NCBI GenBank assembly: GCA_017541975.1
Contig: JAFXYB010000029.1
Coordinates: 52,567 to 116,566, forward strand
Length of the DNA stretch: 64,000 nucleotides
Direction: 5' to 3'
Source of the DNA: a bacterium
Lineage (GTDB): Bacteria > Bacillota_I > Bacilli_A > Izemoplasmatales > UBA1188
How positions within the stretch are numbered: the stretch's first letter is position 1; each line of letters starts with the position of its first letter. Positions 51,459 to 61,129 of the stretch are shown piece by piece. A model generated the notes under the pieces. It had not been told where the DNA came from. It was given only the letters and a program-made list of their open reading frames with translations, and ran no database searches. The translations under genes and the position numbers were made by a program.

Positions 51459-52569
51459 ATAATTCTTCTTTAACAAGTTCTAAAGCTTTTTCAACTGTTT
51501 TATCCATATCATAGTATGAATAACTGCCAAGACGTCCTCCAAATATGACGTTCTTTTCGTTCATTGAAAGCTTTTTATATTCTTCGTATAATTTATTATT
51601 CTTTTCATCGTTTACTGGATAATATGGTTCGTCACCAAGTTTCCATTCACTACTGAATTCTCTAGATATTACAGTTTTTGGAATATCATTGCCATTATCA
51701 TCCTTTCCAAATTCAAACCACTTATGTTCGATAATTCTTGTCCAAGGAGTTTCTCTATCGGTATAATTTACTGCCGCATTTCCTTGAAAGTTATCGATAT
51801 TTAAGAGTTCAGTTTCAAATCTAACGCTTCTATATTCAAGTGTACCAAGTTTATAGTTATAGTATTCATCGATTGGACCTGTGAATATTATTTTCTTTGC
51901 GATGTTTTCGTATTTTTCTTTTTCTTTTAAATAGTCAGTGTTAAGTCTAACTTCAATTCCATCTAGTAGGTTATTGATAAGTTTTGTATAACCACCTTTT
52001 GGAATTCCTTGATATAATGCATTGAAATAATTATTGTCATATGTGAATCTGACAGGAAGTCTTTTAATGATGAAAGAAGGTAAATCTTTACAATCTCTTC
52101 CCCATTGTTTCTCTGTATAACCTTTAATTAATTTTAAATAGATATCTTTTCCGACAAGAGAGATAGCTTGTTCCTCAAGGTTTTTAGGAGTGGTTATTCC
52201 TGCCTCCTTAACCTGTTTGTCAATCATCTCTTTAGCTTCAGCTGGTGTTACTACACCCCACATCTTATTAAAAGTATACATATTAAAAGGAAGACTATAG
52301 AGTTCTCCTTTATAATTAGCGATAGGAGAATTAGTAAACCTATTAAATTCAATGTATTTATTTAGATAATCCCAAACTTCTTTATTGTTGGTATGGAAGA
52401 TATGTGCTCCATATTTGTGAACGTGGATTCCTTCAATATTTTCTGTATAAATATTTCCACCAACATTGTTACGTTTATCTATTACAAGAACGCTTTTACC
52501 TCTATTTTTCGCTTCCCTTGCGAAGACTGAGCCAAAAAGACCGCTTCCGACAACTAAATAATCATACAT
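51457..52569 (-). CDS. glf: UDP-galactopyranose mutase
   Basis: 370 residues, the usual size. It interconverts UDP-galactopyranose and UDP-galactofuranose with reduced FAD, for galactofuranose-containing surface glycans. The FAD motif GSGLFGSVFA is at residues 8-17; DKRNNVGGNIYTE and HKYGAHIFHTN are diagnostic, and RFTNSPIANYKGELYSLPFN follows. Reads from ATG 52569 with GGAGGGAC upstream. It is divergent from a glycosyltransferase gene, which fits a cell-surface polysaccharide function. Confidence 0.96.
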   Translation of the reverse strand: MYDYLVVGSGLFGSVFAREAKNRGKSVLVIDKRNNVGGNIYTENIEGIHVHKYGAHIFHTNNKEVWDYLNKYIEFNRFTNSPIANYKGELYSLPFNMYTFNKMWGVVTPAEAKEMIDKQVKEAGITTPKNLEEQAISLVGKDIYLKLIKGYTEKQWGRDCKDLPSFIIKRLPVRFTYDNNYFNALYQGIPKGGYTKLINNLLDGIEVRLNTDYLKEKEKYENIAKKIIFTGPIDEYYNYKLGTLEYRSVRFETELLNIDNFQGNAAVNYTDRETPWTRIIEHKWFEFGKDDNGNDIPKTVISREFSSEWKLGDEPYYPVNDEKNNKLYEEYKKLSMNEKNVIFGGRLGSYSYYDMDKTVEKALELVKEEL

Positions 52570-52651
52570 AAGTTTGTCCCTCCAATTAAATATTATACCA
52601 TATAATTATTCACACATTATCTATACATTTATCTCTCCCATTCTTTTTCCT

Positions 52652-52680
52652 TCGACAAAATATTGATATTTTGGTATAAT
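52652..52680 (+). promoter_or_regulatory. Promoter of the family-2 glycosyltransferase gene
   Basis: -35 TCGACA at 52652-52657, 17-base spacer, -10 TATAAT at 52675-52680. The spacer holds AAAATAT-TG-ATATTTT, an inverted repeat that could be an operator. Confidence 0.75.
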
Positions 52681-52706
52681 AAGATGCAGTCAAAAAGAGG
52701 TGAAGT

Positions 52707-53717
52707 ATGAAATTATTAACTGTTTTAGTTCCATGCTATAACTCAGAGTCACTCATGAGAAAGGCTCTTGATAGCGTTATGATCGATGATGAAAGACTAG
52801 ATGTTTTAATCGTAGATGATGGATCAAAAGATGGGACTCCTTTAATTGCTGATGAATATCAAGAAAAATACCCAAGTATAGTACGCGTAATACATCAAGA
52901 AAATGGTGGTCATGGAGAAGGCTTAAATCAAGGAATAAAAAACGGCTTAGGAAAGTATTTTAAAGCTTTAGATAGCGATGATTATTTCTCAAAAGATTTA
53001 AAGCTCTTTTTAGACACCCTTGAAAGAATTGACAGTGAAGGCGGAGTAGATCTTTTAATCACTGACTATCGCTATATAGTTAATGGAAAAGAAGGAAAAG
53101 TCATATCTTATAAAAGACAAATACCAAAAGATAGGATTATTGGCTGGGATGAAGTCAAAAAGTTTGAACCTAAACAATTGATCACCATCCATTCAGCTAC
53201 TTTTAGAATGGAAATATTAAGGGAATCAGGTATCGTTCTTCCAAAACATATCTCATATGAAGATAATTATTATATTCATGGTAATCTTCAAAACGTTAAG
53301 AAATTATATTATATGAATATTGATTTATATCAATATACAATCGGAAGAGCTGAACAATCTACATCTAAAGAAAACATCGTTAAACACTATGACCAACAAG
53401 TCTTAGTTACAACCCTAATGTTTAAATCATATCATTTAGATGATCCAAGATTCACAAAAGGTCAAGTAAGATATATGTATCATAGTCTTTATATGTTCCT
53501 TGCGATTACCTGTGTACTTGCCCATACATACAAAGGTGGAGGCGCAGCCGATGAACTTAAGAAGATGTGGGATGAAGTTATCGCATATGATGAAAAGATG
53601 GGCAAAAAGTTTAGATATAAAACATTTATTAGAACCCTCAATATGCCAGGTAAACTTGGCCATATCTTTGGAACATTCCTCTATAAACTATCTCATATAT
53701 TTGTAAGATTTAATTAA
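52707..53717 (+). CDS. Family 2 glycosyltransferase
   Basis: 336 residues, GT-A fold. N-terminal LTVLVPCYNSESLMRKALDS, then VDDGSKDGT, and the metal-binding KALDSDDYFS near residue 95. The C-terminal third is basic, with amphipathic segments that may touch the membrane. AGAGGTGAAG precedes the ATG. It would add a sugar to a surface glycan; donor and acceptor cannot be named, though the divergent glf next door makes a galactofuranose glycan plausible. Confidence 0.9.
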   Translation: MKLLTVLVPCYNSESLMRKALDSVMIDDERLDVLIVDDGSKDGTPLIADEYQEKYPSIVRVIHQENGGHGEGLNQGIKNGLGKYFKALDSDDYFSKDLKLFLDTLERIDSEGGVDLLITDYRYIVNGKEGKVISYKRQIPKDRIIGWDEVKKFEPKQLITIHSATFRMEILRESGIVLPKHISYEDNYYIHGNLQNVKKLYYMNIDLYQYTIGRAEQSTSKENIVKHYDQQVLVTTLMFKSYHLDDPRFTKGQVRYMYHSLYMFLAITCVLAHTYKGGGAADELKKMWDEVIAYDEKMGKKFRYKTFIRTLNMPGKLGHIFGTFLYKLSHIFVRFN

Positions 53718-53750
53718 GCATAAACGAAGCATTTGTTTATGCTTTTTTTG
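53718..53750 (+). terminator. Terminator after the glycosyltransferase gene
   Basis: AGCATAAAC and GTTTATGCT arms, 9-base loop, then TTTTTT. Confidence 0.9.
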
Positions 53751-53815
53751 TTTATTCTATAAACAATTAACCAGTTTTGTGTTATCATATTTTTATAAAA
53801 GGAAGGTAATAATAT

Positions 53816-55177
53816 ATGTATAAGAAAAATGCTTGGAAGAAATATAGCGATAAGAAGGCTGTAATGAACTTTGCAGAAGGATATAAAGACTTCTTATCAT
53901 TTTCTAAAACAGAAAGACTCGCAGTTAAAAAATCTATCGAATTACTAGAATCAAAAGGATACAAAAACATTGATTCATTTAAATCATTAAAAGCTAATGA
54001 TAAAGTGTATGTAATCAATAAAAATAAGAATGTCGCAGCCTTTATCATCGGTAAAAAACCTATTACTGAAGGCTTAAGAATTCTAGGTGCTCATATCGAT
54101 TCACCAAGAATGGACTTAAAAGAACACCCACTCTATGAATCAAAAGAATTCGCTCTTTTAAACACTCACTACTATGGTGGCATTAAAAAATATCAATGGG
54201 TTACAATCCCACTAGCTCTTCATGGTGTTGTCTGCAAGAAAGATGGTACTACAGTAGAAGTAAATATCGGTGATGATGAAAATGATCCAGTACTCGGTAT
54301 TACTGATTTATTAATCCATCTATCAAAGAACCAAATGGAAAAGACAGCTGATAAAGTTATTGAAGGTGAAAAACTCGATTTAACACTCGCAAACATTCCA
54401 CTTGATGGCGATTCTAAACAAGCTGTAAAAGATAATGCTTTAAAGATTATCAAAGATAAGTATGGAATTGAAGAAGAAGATTTCTTAAGCGCAGAAATCG
54501 AAGTTGTTCCAGCTGGTAAGGCAAGAGATTATGGTCTTGATAGATCGATGGTTGCAGGATATGGCCATGATGATAGATGCTGTGTATATAGTTCACTAAT
54601 CGCTCTCATTGATACCGATAAACCAGAATACACTTCATGCTGCATCTTAGTTGATAAAGAAGAAATCGGTTCAGTTGGTGCAACTGGTGCACAATCTCTC
54701 TTCTTTGAAAACACTATCGCAAAGCTCTTAACTCTAACAGGAGAAGGCCACCCACTATATAACGCAAGAATTGCCTTTGAAAATTCAAAGATGTTATCAA
54801 GTGATGTAAGTGCTGCCTATGATCCACTATACCCAGAGGTTAGTGATCCTGATAACTGTGCATTCTTCTCATATGGTCTTGTAATCAATAAATATACTGG
54901 TTCAAGAGGAAAAACAGGTTCTAACGACGCGATGCCTGAATTCTATGCATTTATTAGAAAAACATTTGATGATGCAAATGTTAACTGGCAATCTTCAGAA
55001 CTTGGTAAAGTTGACCAAGGTGGTGGCGGCACAATCGCCTACATCCTTGGTAACTATAATATGAATGTTATTGATGCTGGTATCCCAGTATTAAGTATGC
55101 ATGCTCCAATGGAGGTAATATCTAAGGTAGACTTATATGAAGCGTACCTTGGATATAAAGCATTCTTAAAAGCCTAA
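53816..55177 (+). CDS. M18 family aminopeptidase
   Basis: 453 residues, cytosolic. Metal ligands in the family order: GAHIDSPRMD (H93, D95), GHDDRC, DKEEIGSVGATG and the final MHAPMEV histidine. It removes N-terminal residues (often acidic or hydrophobic) from peptides and would complement the oligoendopeptidase. GGAAGG precedes the ATG; a terminator covers the end of the gene. Confidence 0.95.
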   Translation: MYKKNAWKKYSDKKAVMNFAEGYKDFLSFSKTERLAVKKSIELLESKGYKNIDSFKSLKANDKVYVINKNKNVAAFIIGKKPITEGLRILGAHIDSPRMDLKEHPLYESKEFALLNTHYYGGIKKYQWVTIPLALHGVVCKKDGTTVEVNIGDDENDPVLGITDLLIHLSKNQMEKTADKVIEGEKLDLTLANIPLDGDSKQAVKDNALKIIKDKYGIEEEDFLSAEIEVVPAGKARDYGLDRSMVAGYGHDDRCCVYSSLIALIDTDKPEYTSCCILVDKEEIGSVGATGAQSLFFENTIAKLLTLTGEGHPLYNARIAFENSKMLSSDVSAAYDPLYPEVSDPDNCAFFSYGLVINKYTGSRGKTGSNDAMPEFYAFIRKTFDDANVNWQSSELGKVDQGGGGTIAYILGNYNMNVIDAGIPVLSMHAPMEVISKVDLYEAYLGYKAFLKA

Positions 55178-55203
55178 AGAAAAGCCTTTTTAGGCTTTTT
55201 CTT
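55168..55203 (+). terminator. Terminator at the end of the aminopeptidase gene
   Basis: AAAAGCCTAAA and TTTAGGCTTTT arms over the stop codon, ending in TTTTC. Confidence 0.85.
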
Positions 55204-55299
55204 TTATTGAAAAATTCTTTAATTATTCACAAGATAATGAATATTCTATGTTTTTTATAGACATTTTGTTGATTATTTTGTAGCATATTTTAAAAAAAT

Positions 55300-56445
55300 A
55301 TGAAAAAGCTAATCTCTCTAATATCCCTTATCTTAATATTAGTTCTCGTAGGATGTAGTAGTAATAATTCATCTATTTTAAGAATTGGTGTATCATCAAT
55401 CGGTTCAAACTTTCATCCATATTATTACACTTTAGAAAGCGAAGAAGTAGTCGTTGATCTAGTTCATGAACGACTCTTTTCTACTGGTGAAGATGGGAAT
55501 ATTATCTTTGATGGCAATATCGATGAAGTAGCCGATCTTAAATCTAATATTAACTTTTCAATCGCATCGCTTAATGAGACAAGTTCTACAGATTCTGAAT
55601 ATAAGTACGTGATAAGCATTAGAGAAGATGTTAGAACTCCAGATGGTACTGAGATTGGTTATAAGGATGTTTTATTTGATATATACTATCTTTTAGACCC
55701 ATCATATAAAGGACCAATAACCTTAAACACTTTACCAATAAAAGGACTTGAAGCATATATTGATGGTGTAAAAGAAGCACTTAAACTATCTAAAACAAAA
55801 TCACAAGCTGCCTTAGATTTATTAAAAGTTGAGGGCATCAACCTAAAAGGTGAAACCATCGAGATTACAACCACAAGAAAACTAACTAACGAAGAATTGA
55901 ATATTTTAAATATTCACATCATCCCTCTAGATTATTATGGAAAATCATCAATGTTTAATCTTAAGAATAATCGTTTTGGATTTCAAAAAGGTGCAGTTGA
56001 ACAGGCATCATCATTAAAGGGTATTGGTAAATATCAACTCGCAAGTGTAATGACTTTTGATTCATACGATCTATATCTCAAAAGAAACAATGCTTACTAT
56101 AAAGGCAAACTCAAAATAGAAATCATCAAACTCACAATCCTAAGAGAAAAAGAATACGATGATGATGGATATAGAATACAAGGCGGAGATGCATTCTATC
56201 TAATCGACAATAATGAAATTGATATTGCCTATGTCGATATCGATGATTATTTAAGAGATGAAGTCCCAAGATATAATATGAATTTAGAATTAAATGGTGA
56301 TGTAATATCGGTTCTTGAACTGGAAGATGAAACAAAGGGATTTGTCTATTCAACAAAGAGAATTGATAAAGAAACATTGGAAAAAATGAACCTAAATAAT
56401 GGCTTCGATTTCATCAATAAAATTGACCAATTTTCTTTAAAATAA
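55300..56445 (+). CDS. Solute-binding lipoprotein of the peptide type (family 5), short form
   Basis: 381 residues against a usual 500-600. Lipobox LVGC at 16-19; then LRIGVSSIGSNFHPYY, followed by VVDLVHERLFSTGEDGN, the opening of oligopeptide-binding proteins. The region up to the second domain is present, but the usual C-terminal lobe ends early. No permease or ATPase for import lies next to it. No ribosome binding site is seen; the ATG sits in the arm of CATATTTT-AAA-AAAATATG. It may be a C-terminally shortened, specialised or decaying protein. A strong terminator follows. Confidence 0.72.
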   Translation: MKKLISLISLILILVLVGCSSNNSSILRIGVSSIGSNFHPYYYTLESEEVVVDLVHERLFSTGEDGNIIFDGNIDEVADLKSNINFSIASLNETSSTDSEYKYVISIREDVRTPDGTEIGYKDVLFDIYYLLDPSYKGPITLNTLPIKGLEAYIDGVKEALKLSKTKSQAALDLLKVEGINLKGETIEITTTRKLTNEELNILNIHIIPLDYYGKSSMFNLKNNRFGFQKGAVEQASSLKGIGKYQLASVMTFDSYDLYLKRNNAYYKGKLKIEIIKLTILREKEYDDDGYRIQGGDAFYLIDNNEIDIAYVDIDDYLRDEVPRYNMNLELNGDVISVLELEDETKGFVYSTKRIDKETLEKMNLNNGFDFINKIDQFSLK

Positions 56446-56462
56446 TATAAAAAATATATAAG

Positions 56463-56495
56463 ATATGAATTTCGCTTGAAATTCATATTTTTTTG
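56463..56495 (+). terminator. Terminator after the solute-binding protein
   Basis: ATATGAATTTC and GAAATTCATAT arms (11 bases), 4-base loop, then TTTTTTT. Confidence 0.95.
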
Positions 56496-56606
56496 CCATT
56501 TGTGTAAATATTTTGAAAATATAAGCATATTATTTGATGTTTTCTTGTGTTGTTTTTTATTTTCTTGTGTTTTTACACCTAAAATGATATCTTATACTCG
56601 CCTTGA

Positions 56607-56612
56607 TATAAT
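56607..56612 (+). promoter_or_regulatory. -10 box of the YwaF-ABC gene
   Basis: TATAAT with a leader of about 25 bases to the ATG at 56643, which lacks a ribosome binding site. Confidence 0.5.
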
Positions 56613-56642
56613 ATTAAAAAATATTTATATCAGAATTCGTAT

Positions 56643-58961
56643 ATGACATTATTTCAAATATTATCAGCGGTTTTATCCGTAGCATCAGTTATTTTAATAC
56701 TAAAGTTTGTAAGAAAAGAGAATACCTTAAACAATATGCTTAAGGTATCGGCTCTCTTACTTTTTGTTTGTATATTCTTGATCCTAATGGTAAGACCTTA
56801 TGATCCATCTGAGTTTGATGCTTGGAAAGAAATATCATCATATACGGTCAGCGTATTAAAAGGAAGATATGATGGTGTATTCACAAGTAAGATAGAAGCG
56901 CTACTCATCGTAATTCTCAAGTGGTTTACAAATATCCTTCTTGCAACATCATTCGCAAACGCCCTAAGGGATACTAAAGAATTTAGGCTATACAACATAA
57001 TCTTACTGCCAATAGGTATCATCTTAAATATTGTGTTCTTTAGAAATAATATCTTCTCAATTGTCGGTAATTATCACTCAAGAGAAGTATTAGAATCAGG
57101 ATTTTTCTTCTTTAAGATACTTATGCTTGCGATTCTCTTTGCCTTATTCTTAAAGAAGGAATTGATGAAAGAAAAAGAAGAAAGATTTAAGACAAAAGAT
57201 TTTGTATCAGGTCTTTATATCCTTCCACTCCTTTTAGTCCTCGTTCCACCAATCTATATTCTTCAATTCTTATTTGGACAAAACGGAGCTTATTCGACAG
57301 GATTCAATAAAAATCACCTGACAATGCTTATAGCTACAGTCGTTCTCTTTATCTATATGCTTCTATATCTTAGAAAAAGAACAATCGAAGAGAAAAAAGC
57401 ATTCCTAGTATTAATAGCTTATGCGAGTTTCTATCAGTATTATTCAAGGTATTGTACATTCACAATGCCGCTTGCCGATTACCCACTTCACATCTGTAAT
57501 ACAGCAGTAATATTCATGTTAATCGCAATTGTATTTAATGTAGAATCACTATTCTATTTCACTTACTTCTGTAATACACTCGGTGCCTTGTTCGCACTAC
57601 TTATGCCAAATAAAGGCGATTTCTATTCTTCATCAATCCTAGAATTCTGGTATAACCACATACTTGATTTCGTCTTCCCATTCCTCGCAGTATCACTTGG
57701 AGTATTCAGAAGACCGAAATTCAAAGATATGGTTAAAGCGATTGGTGTCTTTACAGTCTATGTAATAATTGCACAGCTCGCAGGAGCCTATGTCAACTAT
57801 GATATAGACCCATCACTCAATACTACACACGTGGACTTTTTCTTCCTCTATGGTGATAAGTTCACATCGATTAAGCTTGTAGAAACATTTGCTTATGACC
57901 TTAAGTATTCGATAAATCCTGATGGAACATATAGGTTTGTCTTCTATACCAATCTATTTGGTAGACACGTATATATGTATCTACTCAATACGTTATTTAT
58001 ATATTTATTCTTCATTGCATTCTCATTCTTACTATGGTACATAGTAGATAGAATCTTCCTGACGATAGAAGATGTTCAGCTCACAATCTATAAGACAAAA
58101 CTCAAAAAAGAAAAAATTGGTAAAACATCTAAGAAAGAAATAGATGAAATATTAAAGAAAATGGAGGGTAAGACGATGGTTAAGATATCACATTTCAGTA
58201 AGAAATATGGCGGAAGCAAGAACTATTCAGTTAAAGATTTTAATCTAACAATCGAAGATGGTGATGTCTTTGGTTTCATCGGCCACAATGGTGCTGGTAA
58301 ATCAACCGTCATCAAATCTCTAGTTGGCATTCAATCGATTACTGAAGGTTCGATTGAAATCAATGGTTATGATATTGAAAAATATCCACTGGAGGCAAAA
58401 CTCAATATCGGTTATGTTTCTGATAACCATGCCGTATATGAAAAATTAACTGGTCGTGAATATATCAACTATGTAGCGGATCTATACAAAGTTGATAAAA
58501 AGACCAGAGATGAAAGAATTAGTTATTATACCAAGATGTTTGGATTAACTGATGCTTTAGATAAGGAAGCAAAAGGTTATTCTCACGGTATGAAACAAAA
58601 ACTAGTCGTTATCGCATCACTAATTCATAACCCTAAGGTTTGGGTACTTGATGAACCTCTAACAGGTCTTGATCCTACATCATCATACGAAATTAAAGAG
58701 TGTATGAGAGAACATGCCTCTAAAGGCAATATCGTATTCTTCTCAACTCACGTTATAGAAGTAATCGAAAAGTTATGTAATAAAATCGCAATTATCTCTC
58801 ATGGCGAACTCATGGGAGTATATAAGATAGAAGATTTAAAGAAAGAGGGTATTACCCTTGAATCTCTATATCTCAAATATGTCGTTTCAGACGAAAACAA
58901 GAATCGTTTCAAAGAAGAAGATATTAAGACTACAGATGCTGGTTTAATTTTAGAAAAGTAA
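56643..58961 (+). CDS. YwaF-like membrane domain fused to an ABC transporter ATPase
   Basis: 772 residues. Residues 1 to about 480 hold a dozen or so hydrophobic segments; ADYPLHICNTAVIFML near 280 matches the PLHxCN signature of YwaF/TMEM164-type membrane proteins. A short charged linker follows, then an ABC ATPase from about residue 512: Walker A GHNGAGKST from 547, an atypical signature YSHGMKQK, and Walker B VWVLDEPLTGLDP. An in-frame ATG at 58176 (codon 512) has GGAGGG 8-10 bases upstream, so a free ATPase could also be made. The next gene is a permease that starts on the stop codon (TAATG). The whole is probably an ABC exporter with an unusual accessory membrane part. Substrate unknown. 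Confidence 0.82.
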   Translation: MTLFQILSAVLSVASVILILKFVRKENTLNNMLKVSALLLFVCIFLILMVRPYDPSEFDAWKEISSYTVSVLKGRYDGVFTSKIEALLIVILKWFTNILLATSFANALRDTKEFRLYNIILLPIGIILNIVFFRNNIFSIVGNYHSREVLESGFFFFKILMLAILFALFLKKELMKEKEERFKTKDFVSGLYILPLLLVLVPPIYILQFLFGQNGAYSTGFNKNHLTMLIATVVLFIYMLLYLRKRTIEEKKAFLVLIAYASFYQYYSRYCTFTMPLADYPLHICNTAVIFMLIAIVFNVESLFYFTYFCNTLGALFALLMPNKGDFYSSSILEFWYNHILDFVFPFLAVSLGVFRRPKFKDMVKAIGVFTVYVIIAQLAGAYVNYDIDPSLNTTHVDFFFLYGDKFTSIKLVETFAYDLKYSINPDGTYRFVFYTNLFGRHVYMYLLNTLFIYLFFIAFSFLLWYIVDRIFLTIEDVQLTIYKTKLKKEKIGKTSKKEIDEILKKMEGKTMVKISHFSKKYGGSKNYSVKDFNLTIEDGDVFGFIGHNGAGKSTVIKSLVGIQSITEGSIEINGYDIEKYPLEAKLNIGYVSDNHAVYEKLTGREYINYVADLYKVDKKTRDERISYYTKMFGLTDALDKEAKGYSHGMKQKLVVIASLIHNPKVWVLDEPLTGLDPTSSYEIKECMREHASKGNIVFFSTHVIEVIEKLCNKIAIISHGELMGVYKIEDLKKEGITLESLYLKYVVSDENKNRFKEEDIKTTDAGLILEK
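58162..58178 (+). promoter_or_regulatory. Internal ribosome binding site and start inside the YwaF-ABC gene
   Basis: GGAGGG at about 58163-58168 and an in-frame ATG at 58176-58178, exactly where the ABC ATPase begins (MVKISHFSKKYGG). Confidence 0.55.
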
Positions 58962-60661
58962 TGGAAAATGTAAAAAGAAATGCAGCCCTAGATTTAAAAG
59001 AATCTTTTAAAAGAGTCTCTATTCTAGTTTCGATGCAACTCAAAAATGTGAATAAGAAAAAATCACTATCTTTCGGTAGAAAGACGGTGTCTTTCTTCGT
59101 ATCACTTGTACTAATTGCACTCATAACGACAGGACTATATTTCGCATTAAGCTTCATTGTCAATGTATTCTCCATCGGTTTTATTCTAAGCTCAGATTTC
59201 TTAATGGTATATATCGCAGCCCTTCAGCTAACTTCCATTGTGACCTGCACGGGTGGAATGATGCAAAGCTTATTCCTAGATAGAGATAATGTCTTACTCT
59301 TATCATTCCCATGTAGACATAGTGAAGTCTTCACATCTAAACTTATAGTTTATTATATCTTTGAACTTAGAAAAGCACTCTTTGGAATCTTGCCTTTAAT
59401 CCTTACGATTGGTATTTCTACAAATGAATCAATTTATTCAGCATTACCATTTGTGAAATTAAACTATTTCCTCTTAATACCAATCGTAATTATTCTCTTG
59501 CCGCTTATTCCAGTACTCATTGGAAGCCTCTTAAGCCTTCCAGCATCATTCCTAAAAAGGTTTATCAATTCTAGCCCAATTATCGAACTTATATTCATAC
59601 TCGTTTTAGTTTTCTTAACATATGGACTCACATTCATAATTGTCTCTGCACTACCAGATAGAATTGCGGTAATCACCGAATATGTAACATTCCTCGACAA
59701 CATTAAATCTCTATTCGCAAGCGTTGCATCATTCACACTATATGTAAGATTCTTTGTCCACATGCTTTATAGCTACAACATCTTACTAAATATCCTATTT
59801 ATTCTATTAATCGTAGTTACTGGAGTTACACTCGTTATTCTAATTATCAAACCATTCTACTTCAATCTAGCATCTAGATCGATGGAAGAAGCGAGAGAAA
59901 AAGATCATAAGATGTCCACAAAGACAAACAAAAATGTCTTTGTAAGCTTCATTAAGAAAGAATTCTTAATGTCCTATAGAGATATCGGTAAGACAACTGA
60001 AAGTTACCTATTAATCCTCTTTATGCCATCTATTATGATTCTAATTCTTGCGATATATTCAAGGCTTGCCTTAAACCTCTCAACCGGACCAGTATATGCA
60101 TCGATATTTGCGATGTTATACTTAAGCCTATTATCTTTAACAAGCGTAGTTGATATCTCAACATCGCTTTCAAGAGAAGGAACTGAATTTATAATTTTAA
60201 AAACTGCCCCATCAAAGTGCGAAAACGTCACTTGGGCAAAGATCCTTGTATCGTTGGTATTTACACTTGGTGTCCTTACGGTTTCATATTTAATGCTTTA
60301 TGTCGGTGCCTTAGCTCTAAATATCAAATATTTAGTGGAATATATACCACTCATCTATGTGGTTTCAGTTATCACAAATATCGGCTTAACCTTTAAGGGA
60401 ATGGAAGTCGATGTGATGAACCCATCTTTAATTGAATATGCAACAACTAAGTCAACTAAAGAGAACAAGAATATCTCAAAGACAATAGAAGAAGGAACAC
60501 TTCTTTCTGTAATCTACACAACAATCTTTGGAATATTTATCTTCTCAGTCGGATTGAGTGCCTTCTTGGTTCTCATTCCACTCTCGATAATCTATCTAGT
60601 ATATAGAGTATTCTCATTTAGAACTAAGTTATTCGCATTCTTTGATGACATCGAAGTATAG
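58961..60661 (+). CDS. ABC-2-type exporter permease
   Basis: 566 residues with about 12 hydrophobic segments and an N-terminal amphipathic, basic stretch (VSMQLKNVNKKKS). LDRDNVLLLSFPCRHSEVF followed by the membrane region resembles the large ABC_tran_2-type permeases of Bacillota that pair with single ATPases. Begins on the stop codon of the YwaF-ABC gene. An Ig-like protein follows after nine bases with AGGAGG. Substrate unknown; the nearby surface proteins suggest a role in the cell envelope. Confidence 0.82.
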   Translation: MENVKRNAALDLKESFKRVSILVSMQLKNVNKKKSLSFGRKTVSFFVSLVLIALITTGLYFALSFIVNVFSIGFILSSDFLMVYIAALQLTSIVTCTGGMMQSLFLDRDNVLLLSFPCRHSEVFTSKLIVYYIFELRKALFGILPLILTIGISTNESIYSALPFVKLNYFLLIPIVIILLPLIPVLIGSLLSLPASFLKRFINSSPIIELIFILVLVFLTYGLTFIIVSALPDRIAVITEYVTFLDNIKSLFASVASFTLYVRFFVHMLYSYNILLNILFILLIVVTGVTLVILIIKPFYFNLASRSMEEAREKDHKMSTKTNKNVFVSFIKKEFLMSYRDIGKTTESYLLILFMPSIMILILAIYSRLALNLSTGPVYASIFAMLYLSLLSLTSVVDISTSLSREGTEFIILKTAPSKCENVTWAKILVSLVFTLGVLTVSYLMLYVGALALNIKYLVEYIPLIYVVSVITNIGLTFKGMEVDVMNPSLIEYATTKSTKENKNISKTIEEGTLLSVIYTTIFGIFIFSVGLSAFLVLIPLSIIYLVYRVFSFRTKLFAFFDDIEV

Positions 60662-60669
60662 GAGGTAAC

Positions 60670-61116
60670 ATGAGTAGAAAAATCATCCTAATAATCGTCA
60701 CCGCAATCACAGTATTATCAATCTTTATTTTAGGTATTCTCGCTCCTGAAGTATCACAAACCTTTATTACAATAAAGGTTACAGGAATCGAGATCGATAA
60801 GAGCGACCTTGAAGAGGTTGGAACTGGAGACAATCTAAATATGGTTGTGGTGCTAAAAAATGAAGATAGAACTTATCAGATAAAATGGAAAGTTCTTCCA
60901 GTTGATGAAAATGGTTTCTCAACTGCCACAAACAAAAACGTTACATTCAATTCAAACAATCCGAATATTTCGGTATCAAACGAGGGACTTGTGAGATTCC
61001 CTCAAGACATTAGTAAATCAATGTCAACCATCGTTACAATAACGACAGTTGACGGTTCATATACAGACTCAATCACAATTTCATATATCTACGTAAATGA
61101 AGTTGTCGTTGACTAA
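60670..61116 (+). CDS. Small membrane-anchored Ig-like protein
   Basis: 148 residues. A basic start and one hydrophobic segment (IILIIVTAITVLSIFILGIL, about 5-24) are followed by a beta-sandwich-like domain, including KWKVLPVDENGFSTATNKNV and VSNEGLVRF, close to bacterial Ig-like (Big2-type) domains. No lipobox or sortase signal. AGGAGG precedes the ATG. It lies between the exporter permease and a repeat lipoprotein, so it may be a surface partner of the exporter. Function unknown. Confidence 0.7.
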   Translation: MSRKIILIIVTAITVLSIFILGILAPEVSQTFITIKVTGIEIDKSDLEEVGTGDNLNMVVVLKNEDRTYQIKWKVLPVDENGFSTATNKNVTFNSNNPNISVSNEGLVRFPQDISKSMSTIVTITTVDGSYTDSITISYIYVNEVVVD

Positions 61117-61129
61117 GAAAGGAGAAATT

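Noticed and set aside
52652..52680. TTGATA at 52663 as -35 of the glycosyltransferase promoter
   Set aside because: It is too close to the -10; TCGACA with a 17-base spacer fits.
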